A stretch of DNA of 6,205 nucleotides from Lachnospiraceae bacterium UBA3863. GTDB taxonomy: Bacteria; Bacillota; Clostridia; Lachnospirales; Lachnospiraceae. The stretch spans positions 1 to 6,205 of the forward strand of contig DGGX01000185.1 in assembly GCA_002392385.1 (NCBI GenBank), written 5' to 3'. The notes beneath the pieces are model-generated. The model ran no database searches and was not told where the DNA came from. It saw only the letters and a program-made list of their open reading frames with translations. Position numbers and translations under genes: made by a program. Positions 1-4,495 of the stretch are shown one piece after another (positions within the stretch are counted from its first letter, which is position 1; every line of letters begins with the position of its first letter).

Positions 1-100
1 CCGCGTTCATCACGTTGACCTTGCCATTCTCATCATAGGCTGCGATCATCAACACGGGCATGGGATAGACAGCCTGCACGACTCCAAGATTTTTCTTCAT
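1..100 (-). CDS. Flavin reductase-like protein, N-terminal fragment
   Basis: Partial gene; the window holds only the first 33 codons and the rest lies beyond position 1. The peptide begins MKKNLGVVQAVYPMPVLMIA, followed by a YDENGK turn and VNVMNA. The pattern PMPVLxIxxYDENGxxNxMNA is typical of the first strands of the FMN-binding split-barrel flavin reductase family (flavoredoxin-like), which uses NAD(P)H to reduce FMN or carries FMN as a redox protein in the cytoplasm. I chose the ATG at 100 because an AGGAAG Shine-Dalgarno lies about 9 nt upstream; an in-frame ATG at 109 sits too close to that site. The gene has its own promoter at 159-186 and is probably a separate unit from the macro gene. 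The family call rests on a short stretch, so the exact role is unknown. Confidence 0.72.
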   Translation of the reverse strand, partial: MKKNLGVVQAVYPMPVLMIAAYDENGKVNVMNA

Positions 101-158
101 GATAATCATCTTCCTTTCTCTTTATTGCTTGCCTGACATATCAGCCTTACTAAAGTGG

Positions 159-186
159 ATTATACAAATTCCAAAGAATAATGCAA
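159..186 (-). promoter_or_regulatory. Sigma-A-type promoter for the flavin reductase-like gene
   Basis: On the minus strand a -35 box TTGCAT (186-181) and a perfect -10 box TATAAT (164-159) are separated by 16 bp. The boxes lie about 60-85 nt before the ATG at 100, leaving an untranslated leader of roughly 50 nt that carries the AGGAAG ribosome site. This is the clearest promoter in the window. It implies that the flavin reductase-like gene can be transcribed independently of the upstream cluster. Confidence 0.68.
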
Positions 187-219
187 GCATCCGCTGACAG
201 AGAGATATCCGCTATACGG

Positions 220-276
220 GCACCCTCAGGCTTTCCGTGCACCCTCACGCTTTCCGCGCACCCTCAGGCCTTACCG
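220..276. repeat. Three 19-bp tandem repeats across the macro gene stop codon
   Basis: Three head-to-tail 19-bp units lie at 220-238, 239-257 and 258-276, with plus-strand consensus GCACCCTCAGGCTTTCCGY. Units 1 and 2 differ at two positions; unit 3 has several substitutions. Unit 3 contains the last codons and the TGA stop (266-264) of the macro-domain gene, and units 1 and 2 lie just downstream of it. Since 19 is not a multiple of three, the copies are not an in-frame protein repeat. I see no stem with a U tract, so this does not look like an intrinsic terminator. Slippage or tandem duplication of the gene end is the simplest origin. Confidence 0.75.
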
Positions 277-767
277 AGCATTCTCTGCCCCACCTTCAGG
301 ATGTGATCGTCCAGAACCGCGAAAATGATCTCGATCTCCGCTCCCCCGACCTCGAAATCCCTGCATGCCTGCAGGGCCGTCTGCCAGGCCTCCTCCAGCG
401 GATACCCGAAGATCCCCGCCGAGATCAGGGGAAAACCAATTGACCTGCAGCCATTCTCCACCGCCAGCTCCAGCGACCGCCTGTAGGCGCTATACAGAAG
501 CTTCTGCTCATTGTGGCTGCCGCCTCTCCAAACCGGCCCGACCGCGTGAATGATATACCGCGCCTTCAGCCGGAATCCCGGCGTGATCACCGCCGAGCCC
601 GTATCACAATGCCCGATCCGGTTGCAGGCATCCTGCAGCTCTCTCATCCCCGCCGCCCGGAAGATCGCCCCACACACGCCTCCGCCGGCCCAAAGCTCCT
701 CATTCGCGGCATTCACGATCGCGTCTGTGTCCAAATCCGTGATACTGATCTTACGAATCTCGATCAT
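264..767 (-). CDS. Macro-domain ADP-ribose-binding/hydrolysing protein
   Basis: A 167-residue protein, the size of a single stand-alone macro domain. Family landmarks are DAIVNAAN (15-22), the glycine loop AGGGVCGAIF (27-36), the C-x5-CDTGSAVITPGF segment (48-65), YIIHAVGPVW (71-80) and the phosphate loop SAGIFGYP (116-123). Overall it resembles MacroD/YmdB-type proteins, which bind ADP-ribose and hydrolyse O-acetyl-ADP-ribose, protein-linked ADP-ribose or, in yeast Poa1, ADP-ribose 1''-phosphate. Two positions depart from the MacroD pattern GVDGAIH: Cys32 replaces the catalytic Asp and Phe36 replaces His. The usual GDIT before the NAAN strand reads ISIT here. Substrate and activity may therefore differ. 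The ATG at 767 has an AAGGAG site 6 nt upstream (774-779). A 151-nt leader with inverted repeats precedes it. Cytoplasmic; macro identity is very secure, the reaction is not. Confidence 0.93.
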   Translation of the reverse strand: MIEIRKISITDLDTDAIVNAANEELWAGGGVCGAIFRAAGMRELQDACNRIGHCDTGSAVITPGFRLKARYIIHAVGPVWRGGSHNEQKLLYSAYRRSLELAVENGCRSIGFPLISAGIFGYPLEEAWQTALQACRDFEVGGAEIEIIFAVLDDHILKVGQRMLGKA

Positions 768-789
768 AATTGACTCCTTTTTATGTTTT

Positions 790-895
790 CAGGTAGGCTG
801 TGTTCGTGGCTTCTCTCGTGTTTCTACCTGCTATTCTTGCCTCTCATAGCAGGTATTTTCGCAGGTAGGCCTCCATCAGTCAGGCCTCGGTAGGC
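790..895. repeat. CAGGTA repeat cluster and 10-bp hairpin in the macro gene leader
   Basis: The leader between the DUF434 gene and the macro gene holds a perfect 10-bp inverted repeat, TACCTGCTAT (825-834) and ATAGCAGGTA (846-855), around an 11-nt loop. The 9-mer CAGGTAGGC occurs directly repeated at 790-798 and 862-870, and a related CGGTAGGC lies at 888-895. The CAGGTA hexamer thus appears four times, once inverted, within about 80 bp. On the plus strand the stem is followed by TTTT, but no plus-strand gene precedes it; on the minus strand no T run follows the stem. It could be an operator set or an RNA leader structure for the macro gene; nothing in the sequence decides between them. Confidence 0.6.
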
Positions 896-918
896 AAGCC
901 CTCAGCAGATATGACTCC

Positions 919-1620
919 TCATTCCCACACCCTCATCACTCTCACCCCTCTCTCCCTCACGCACTCCTGCATCAGATTCACCCAGCTGTCGCAATGGTTG
1001 AGTATGATGGCATCCGAGGTGATGACGTTCTCCTTGGAATAGAGGGCGCGGTCCACGTCGCGCAGGATCCGGATGTCGGTCTCCGCGGCCATCTCTTCCG
1101 CGATGTCGGCGATCAGGGCCTTCAGGCGGCCAGAATTGGAGACGGGCTCATCAAGAAGGATGTGGGACTTGCGGACGCCGGCAGCCTGCAGGCGGCCCAG
1201 AAGGATCCGCACCGCCTCTGCGGTCTCTGGAATGACGCGGTAGGTGCCCCGCAGGGCGGCCAGGTCGCGGATGGTGCCGTCCATGCCCTCCAGGAGGATG
1301 GAATCGCTCAGCATGACTTCCAGCGTGATGATGGTGTTGAAACCGTCGATCCAGACCTCCCCGCCGGCAATGTCCGCAGCCGCCCTCTGTCTGGCAAGAC
1401 GGCCCCGGATCTGCGCCTCCGTCGCCACGCTGCGCATGATGGCCAGGCGCTGTCTCTCCGAGAGCAGGAAATGATTGCCGACAAAGGTCGTCGCCGACTT
1501 GAGGTCATAGTCCTCGTTGATCAGGTAGCAAATATGGCGGGAAGCGATCCGCATCTTCCCGATCGCCTCCGGCGAGAAGTTCTTCTCATCTTCCGGAACA
1601 AAACCACGTCTGGCATTCAT
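919..1620 (-). CDS. DUF434/DUF5616 protein, possible PIN/NYN-like fold
   Basis: A 233-residue cytoplasmic protein of unknown function. Residues 4-67 match the DUF434 pattern: RRGFVPEDEKNF at the start, then ICYLINEDYDLKSATTFVGN and a basic LSERQRLAIMR stretch. Residues 88-220 match the companion DUF5616 region: EVWIDGFNTIITLE (88-101), MDGTIRDLAALRGTYR (113-128), HILLDEPVSNSGRLK (153-167) and ENVITSDAIIL (197-207). The strands ending in Asp92, Asp157 and Asp203, with the IDGFN and TSD signatures, recall the acidic active sites of PIN/NYN ribonucleases; this fold suggestion is my inference. The start at 1620 follows AAAGGGG about 5-6 nt upstream and lies only 12 nt after the stop of the 102-residue gene, so the two are probably co-translated. 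The family assignment is solid; the biochemical role is unknown. Confidence 0.85.
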   Translation of the reverse strand: MNARRGFVPEDEKNFSPEAIGKMRIASRHICYLINEDYDLKSATTFVGNHFLLSERQRLAIMRSVATEAQIRGRLARQRAAADIAGGEVWIDGFNTIITLEVMLSDSILLEGMDGTIRDLAALRGTYRVIPETAEAVRILLGRLQAAGVRKSHILLDEPVSNSGRLKALIADIAEEMAAETDIRILRDVDRALYSKENVITSDAIILNHCDSWVNLMQECVRERGVRVMRVWE

Positions 1621-1632
1621 AACCGCCCCTTT

Positions 1633-1941
1633 CTAATGCTCCGCGCCGCCGGCGATCCTCCGTATTTCCTCCATAAAGAGCTCGTAATAGTCATCCTCGC
1701 CCTTGAGCAGGGGAGAATTCTCCCCGCCGCCGTTGGTGCTCCTGCGCATGGCGGCGTAGTAGTCCTCGCCCGCGCACAGGAGGTCCATTTCATACAGCGG
1801 GATGCCGTTCGCACAGCTGAAAGTGCACAATGCGGAAACCGGATTAGACTGCCTGGACGTGTCCAGCAGCGCCGCGGCAAAAGCAGCGTCCTCCTTGGCT
1901 CTTCTTTTCAATTCTTCCAATGCAGTATAAAGCTCATCCAT
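1633..1941 (-). CDS. Small conserved-looking protein, weakly Nif11-like
   Basis: A 102-residue protein that I cannot name with certainty. Residues 1-60 form a helix (MDELYTALEELKRRAKEDAA), a Cys-containing middle (Cys39, Cys43) and an NGIPLYEMDL segment (45-54). This helix-then-xGxxxxxxDL layout resembles Nif11-type domains. Residues 66-89 hold a striking stretch, RRSTNGGGENSPLLKGEDDY followed by YELF, that looks constrained rather than random. No signal peptide or membrane segment is visible. The NGGG could be mistaken for a leader-cleavage site, but the remaining tail has no Cys and only one Ser, and no modifying enzyme is nearby. The start at 1941 has AGGA close upstream and a GAGG slightly farther away. 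The gene ends 12 nt before the DUF434 gene, suggesting a shared transcript and possibly a shared process. Confidence 0.72.
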   Translation of the reverse strand: MDELYTALEELKRRAKEDAAFAAALLDTSRQSNPVSALCTFSCANGIPLYEMDLLCAGEDYYAAMRRSTNGGGENSPLLKGEDDYYELFMEEIRRIAGGAEH

Positions 1942-1960
1942 AGTCCTACATCCTCTTTAA

Positions 1961-2027
1961 GTCCGGCCGGCCAGTCCGGACATTCTCCGCCAGCCATCAT
2001 CCGACCGATCGCGATCCGGCCGGCCAG
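1961..2027. repeat. GC-rich 13-bp direct repeats and palindromes after thpR
   Basis: The 95-nt gap downstream of thpR contains TCCGGCCGGCCAG twice (1962-1974 and 2015-2027), each copy with an internal CCGGCCGG palindrome. There is also a GTCCGG/CCGGAC inverted pair (1961-1966 and 1976-1981) and a GATCGCGATC palindrome (2007-2016). On the minus strand the GTCCGG stem is followed only by TTAAAG, so it is at best a weak terminator. The element may attenuate or stabilise the transcript between thpR and the 102-residue gene. Confidence 0.55.
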
Positions 2028-2036
2028 GCCGTCCCC

Positions 2037-2534
2037 TCACCCGCCAATACTAAACACCTCGGTATACACTCTCTTCCCGTCCTTCTGCTCGGATTTCATC
2101 AGAGAGACCTTGCGCACCATCATCTCTCCCCTGGGCGCAGGCACGGTCTTCCATTTCCCTGCGGCCTTCCGGACGATCGTGATATGAGGGACGAACTTGG
2201 CGCGGTCGTAGGAGATCTCTGCGGAGTCCAGGGCTGTGCGGATGTCGCGGGCCAGGCCGCTGAGGCCCTGGTTGCCCTTGAGGCCGATCCACAGGAGGTC
2301 GCCGAAATTGCCCATCTCTGACAGGGACAGGCGGAAGGGCTTGAAGTGCACGGCCTGCAGGGCTTCCTGCACGGGCGCCCTGTCCTGCACCTCCCCGAGG
2401 AAAGCGAGGGTGAGGTGGAGGTTCCCGGAGGGCACGTAGCTGCCCTTGACGCCTGCTTTTTTCAGGCTGTGCATGGTGGCAGTGACGGATGTCTGCAAGT
2501 CCTCAGAGAGGCGGATCGCGATGAAAAGGCGCAT
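2037..2534 (-). CDS. thpR: RNA 2',3'-cyclic phosphodiesterase (2H phosphoesterase)
   Basis: A 165-residue protein, close to the usual family length. It has the MRLFIAI opening of the LigT/ThpR family and both catalytic HxTx motifs: HLTLAFLG with His40 and Thr42, and FVPHITIVRK with His117 and Thr119. 2H enzymes use the two histidines to open cyclic phosphates. ThpR hydrolyses RNA ends bearing 2',3'-cyclic phosphate to 2'-phosphate, and older literature calls it 2'-5' RNA ligase. The related yeast and plant CPDase opens ADP-ribose 1'',2''-cyclic phosphate, the by-product of Tpt1/KptA, and kptA lies two genes upstream here. The ATG at 2534 is preceded by GAGGAAG about 6 nt away. Cytoplasmic. 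Family and active site are clear; which cyclic phosphate is the physiological substrate is not shown by the sequence. Confidence 0.93.
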   Translation of the reverse strand: MRLFIAIRLSEDLQTSVTATMHSLKKAGVKGSYVPSGNLHLTLAFLGEVQDRAPVQEALQAVHFKPFRLSLSEMGNFGDLLWIGLKGNQGLSGLARDIRTALDSAEISYDRAKFVPHITIVRKAAGKWKTVPAPRGEMMVRKVSLMKSEQKDGKRVYTEVFSIGG

Positions 2535-2561
2535 AATTCTTCCTCAGTTTCTGGTATCTGG

Positions 2562-2622
2562 GCGGGCGCCCGCAATGGTATCCAGGCGAACGTCCGCCCT
2601 ATAGCACAGCCGGCGCCCGCAA
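2562..2622. repeat. Palindrome and 11-bp direct repeat between amidotransferase and thpR
   Basis: The 94-nt gap holds a perfect 12-bp palindrome GCGGGCGCCCGC (2562-2573) and the 11-mer GGCGCCCGCAA twice (2565-2575 and 2612-2622). The second copy begins just downstream of the amidotransferase stop. The structure can form GC-rich hairpins, but no U tract follows on the minus strand, so read-through into thpR remains likely. Confidence 0.5.
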
Positions 2623-2628
2623 CAGTAT

Positions 2629-3354
2629 TTAATCGGCCGACCCTCTCTCCTCCATCCATGCCCCGGCAATAGCGTCAAGGAATGTAGACAGCATGGCGTT
2701 CATTTCTGAATAGTCATAATCGAGGAGCTCTTCCTCAGTCTGAATGAAGGGGCCGCTGCAGTTGAGCCTGCTGCCGATGTCCGCGAGGCCGGCGGCAATG
2801 ATGCTGTGGGTGAACTCCATATGGGTCTGGAAGCCGTAGGCATAGCGGGCATAGCGGATGATCTGTCTGGGGCAGCCTTCGCTCTGTGCGATGATCACGC
2901 TGTCCGGGGTCAGGCCGGGCATGTCGTTATGCCACTCGCCGGCGGGGAAGGCGTCCGGGAAGGCGTCGAAGAAGGGGTCTTCGCGGCCGGCGGGGGTGAG
3001 TCTGACCATGACCGGGCCGATCTCGCGCTCGGGGCTGTGGGCAAAAGTTCCCCCCATAGCCTCTCCGAGAAGCTGGGCGCCGAGGCAGACGCCGATCACG
3101 ATCCTGCCGGCTGCCACGTACTTGCGGATCAGGGCCTTTTCGGCCTCGGCGTCGTAATAGTCACATTCCGCCTGGGTGGTGGCCGGGCTCTGCCAGCCGC
3201 CCAGGACGACCAGCATGTCCGCGCTGACGGTCTCGGGGATGGGCTCGTGTTCCCAGCATTTGGTTATGGTGGTGTCGTGTCCGTTGCGCTCGGCCCAGGC
3301 GAGATATTCGCCGGGCAGGACCCAGTAATCCTGTTGTATGAAATGTACTCTCAT
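2629..3354 (-). CDS. Class I glutamine amidotransferase-like protein
   Basis: A 241-residue stand-alone class I glutamine amidotransferase domain of the GMP synthase-like (GuaA_N-type) group. The nucleophile elbow IGVCLGAQLLGEAMGG places Cys90 at the active site. WHNDMP (141-146), EGCPRQIIRY (159-168) and FQTHMEF (175-181) supply the later conserved segments, with His178 and Glu180 completing the Cys-His-Glu triad. Such enzymes release ammonia from glutamine or, in some relatives, cleave gamma-glutamyl bonds; no synthetase domain is fused here, so the acceptor is unknown. I place the start at ATG 3354, not at the farther upstream ATG at 3411, because GGAGG lies 5 nt before it (3360-3364) and the longer version would be encoded by a duplicated kptA tail. 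The gene lies between kptA and thpR on the same strand, but a functional link is unproven. Confidence 0.9.
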   Translation of the reverse strand: MRVHFIQQDYWVLPGEYLAWAERNGHDTTITKCWEHEPIPETVSADMLVVLGGWQSPATTQAECDYYDAEAEKALIRKYVAAGRIVIGVCLGAQLLGEAMGGTFAHSPEREIGPVMVRLTPAGREDPFFDAFPDAFPAGEWHNDMPGLTPDSVIIAQSEGCPRQIIRYARYAYGFQTHMEFTHSIIAAGLADIGSRLNCSGPFIQTEEELLDYDYSEMNAMLSTFLDAIAGAWMEERGSAD

Positions 3355-3359
3355 GCTAT

Positions 3360-3364
3360 CCTCC
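3360..3364 (-). promoter_or_regulatory. Ribosome binding site that fixes the amidotransferase start
   Basis: GGAGG on the minus strand, 5 nt before the ATG at 3354. It supports a 241-residue product starting MRVHFIQQ over a 260-residue version whose extra N-terminus is low-complexity and derived from repeat DNA. Confidence 0.8.
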
Positions 3365-3381
3365 ACAAAATCAGGATCCTT

Positions 3382-3438
3382 TTTTGCTTTACTGCTGTTT
3401 CTTGAGATCATTGTTGCCTTACGGCTGTTTCTTGAGAT
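3382..3438. repeat. Two-copy 30-bp-period tandem repeat at the kptA stop
   Basis: On the minus strand a 27-nt unit beginning ATCTCAAGAAACAGC occurs at 3438-3412 and again at 3408-3382, matching at 24 of 27 positions with a 3-nt spacer. The first copy encodes the end of KptA and its TAA stop; the second lies between kptA and the amidotransferase gene. It looks like a duplicated gene end, preserving even the GTAA at the stop. Confidence 0.85.
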
Positions 3439-3964
3439 ATTGGACGGGTACGGCGGCCGTCAGCCAGACCTGGTTGGCGGACTGGTAGAAGATATGGCCG
3501 TCCTCGGTCATCCGCCGGCAGTCGACGGTGTAGATGACCGGCCGGCCGTGGCGGCTGCCGACCTTGCGGGCGGTCTCCACGTCGGCGGAGAGATGGACGT
3601 AGAGGCGGCTTTTGGCCAGGAGGCCCTGCCGGTCAATGGAGGCGACGTACTTCTCCCCGGTGCCGTGGTAGAGGACCGCCGGCGGGATCTTCTGCTCCAG
3701 CTCCACGTCCACGGGAATGGAGTGGCCCTGGTTGGCGCGGATCCTTGTGTGATCCTCGTTGAAGGAATAGCGCTGCTTGGCGTCCGTCCGGACGATCTCC
3801 TCCAGCTGGTCCCTGTCCAGCCGATAGTCTCCGGCGGCATTGATGCCCCGGATCAGGGCGTCCACGTCTGCCCAGCCGTGGCCGTCCAGAGTGATGCCGA
3901 TCGCCTCCGGCTTGTGGCGGAGGATCAGGGATATAAACTTACTGGTGGTGTCACTGCTTCTCAT
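3419..3964 (-). CDS. kptA: RNA 2'-phosphotransferase, Tpt1/KptA family
   Basis: A 181-residue protein of normal KptA length. The N-terminal winged-helix part has SKFISLILRHKPE with Arg16 and His17, then GWADVDALI (30-38) and RYSFN (65-69). IRANQGHS gives Arg76; the C-terminal ADP-ribosyltransferase-like part has LYHGT (98-102), VHLSAD (123-128) and GSRHGRPVIYTVD with Arg138. The Arg-His-Arg-Arg set matches the Tpt1 catalytic tetrad, so activity is expected. The enzyme transfers an RNA 2'-phosphate to NAD+, giving nicotinamide and ADP-ribose 1'',2''-cyclic phosphate; some homologues also ADP-ribosylate nucleic acid ends. Bacteria lack the tRNA splicing route that makes yeast 2'-phosphates, so its substrate is open. 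The ATG at 3964 has GGGAGAAGG 6 nt upstream (3971-3979), which rejects a 36-residue longer reading frame. It follows the deformylase-like gene by 50 nt. Confidence 0.95.
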   Translation of the reverse strand: MRSSDTTSKFISLILRHKPEAIGITLDGHGWADVDALIRGINAAGDYRLDRDQLEEIVRTDAKQRYSFNEDHTRIRANQGHSIPVDVELEQKIPPAVLYHGTGEKYVASIDRQGLLAKSRLYVHLSADVETARKVGSRHGRPVIYTVDCRRMTEDGHIFYQSANQVWLTAAVPVQYLKKQP

Positions 3965-3970
3965 GTGTAT

Positions 3971-3979
3971 CCTTCTCCC
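3971..3979 (-). promoter_or_regulatory. Ribosome binding site that fixes the kptA start
   Basis: GGGAGAAGG on the minus strand, 6 nt before the ATG at 3964. The resulting N-terminus MRSSDTTSKF leads straight into the conserved Tpt1 LRH helix, as in other family members. Confidence 0.75.
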
Positions 3980-4014
3980 ATGGTCCCGGCAAAAAAAGCT
4001 GCGGCCCTCTTCGC

Positions 4015-4425
4015 TTATATTATGATCCCCTCCAGATGGTCGCACTCGTGCTGGATAATCTGGGCCGTCCATCCAGAGTAGGCCTGGCGATGCTTCTTCC
4101 AGCTGCTGTCGTAGTACTCGACCTCGATGTGCTCATAGCGGGTGGTCCTGCGGACACCCGTGAGGGACAGGCAGCCCTCCTCCGTCTCGTAGGGAGAGTC
4201 CTTCCTGACGATCACCGGATTATACATGACGGTGCTCAAAAAGCCCATGTTGACGATGATGATCCGCTTCTTCACGCCGATCATGTTGGCGGCCATCCCG
4301 ACGCACCGGTCCTGGTTGGCGCGCAGGGTATCCACAAGATCCTGCCCGACGGACAGATCCTGCCTGGTGGCAGGCGCGGATTTCTGGCTGAGGAAAAAGG
4401 TGTCTTTTACGATCGGTCTGTTCAT
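4015..4425 (-). CDS. Peptide deformylase-like protein, short atypical form
   Basis: A 136-residue protein with the three deformylase motifs. Motif I is VGMAANMIG (42-50), motif II is EGCLSL with metal ligand Cys85 (83-88), and motif III is HECDHLEG with His126, Glu127 and His130. Metal ligands and the general base are intact. In canonical enzymes motif I reads GxGLAAxQxG, and its Gln helps stabilise the transition state; here that position is Met48. The chain also ends right after HLEGIII, whereas housekeeping enzymes continue with a C-terminal strand or helix. Peptide deformylase removes the formyl group from nascent proteins; this variant may be a secondary paralogue with another substrate. 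I left the symbol blank because def usually denotes the canonical enzyme. The start at 4425 has only a weak purine-rich site (GAGCGAG). It lies 43 nt after the 484-residue gene. Confidence 0.88.
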   Translation of the reverse strand: MNRPIVKDTFFLSQKSAPATRQDLSVGQDLVDTLRANQDRCVGMAANMIGVKKRIIIVNMGFLSTVMYNPVIVRKDSPYETEEGCLSLTGVRRTTRYEHIEVEYYDSSWKKHRQAYSGWTAQIIQHECDHLEGIII

Positions 4426-4467
4426 AATGTACTCGCTCTATGAGTTGACCCTCTTATCGATCATCGC

Positions 4468-4495
4468 ATTATCTTTCACCTCTGAGATACCGCAA
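4468..4495 (-). promoter_or_regulatory. Possible weak promoter before the deformylase-like gene
   Basis: On the minus strand TTGCGG (4495-4490) and GATAAT (4473-4468) are 16 bp apart, overlapping the end of the 484-residue gene. The -10 matches five of six consensus bases but the -35 only three, so this is tentative. If real, it would start a transcript for the deformylase-like and kptA genes. Confidence 0.28.

Noticed and set aside
264..767. DarG-type antitoxin macro domain
   Set aside because: No DarT-like ADP-ribosyltransferase toxin is adjacent, and the sequence resembles MacroD/YmdB more closely.
825..860. Intrinsic terminator at the 10-bp hairpin followed by TTTT on the plus strand
   Set aside because: No plus-strand gene precedes it, the T run is only four bases, and on the coding minus strand no T run follows the stem.
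1633..1941. RiPP precursor with a Nif11-type leader and Gly-Gly cleavage site
   Set aside because: The part after NGGG has no Cys and only one Ser, is acidic and helical rather than core-like, and no modification enzyme or transporter is nearby.
919..1941. Toxin-antitoxin pair made of the small protein and the DUF434 protein
   Set aside because: Spacing fits, but neither protein shows a recognised toxin or antitoxin motif, so it is kept only as an open question about coupling.
994..2187. Long plus-strand open frame of 397 codons opposite the DUF434 and small genes
   Set aside because: It runs antisense to two well-supported minus-strand genes and part of thpR, is rich in low-information Gly/Ala/Asp/His stretches typical of the reverse complement of G+C-rich codons, and shows no domain.
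2806..3405. Plus-strand open frame of 199 codons opposite the amidotransferase gene
   Set aside because: Antisense to a gene with a clear Cys-His-Glu triad; no plausible domain.
3965..4014. Terminator between the deformylase-like gene and kptA because of a T7 run on the minus strand
   Set aside because: The bases before the T run form only a short, bulged stem; read-through is more likely with a 50-nt gap.
3338..4081. Plus-strand open frame of 247 codons opposite kptA
   Set aside because: It is the antisense shadow of kptA, whose catalytic motifs are unmistakable, and it has no recognisable motif of its own.
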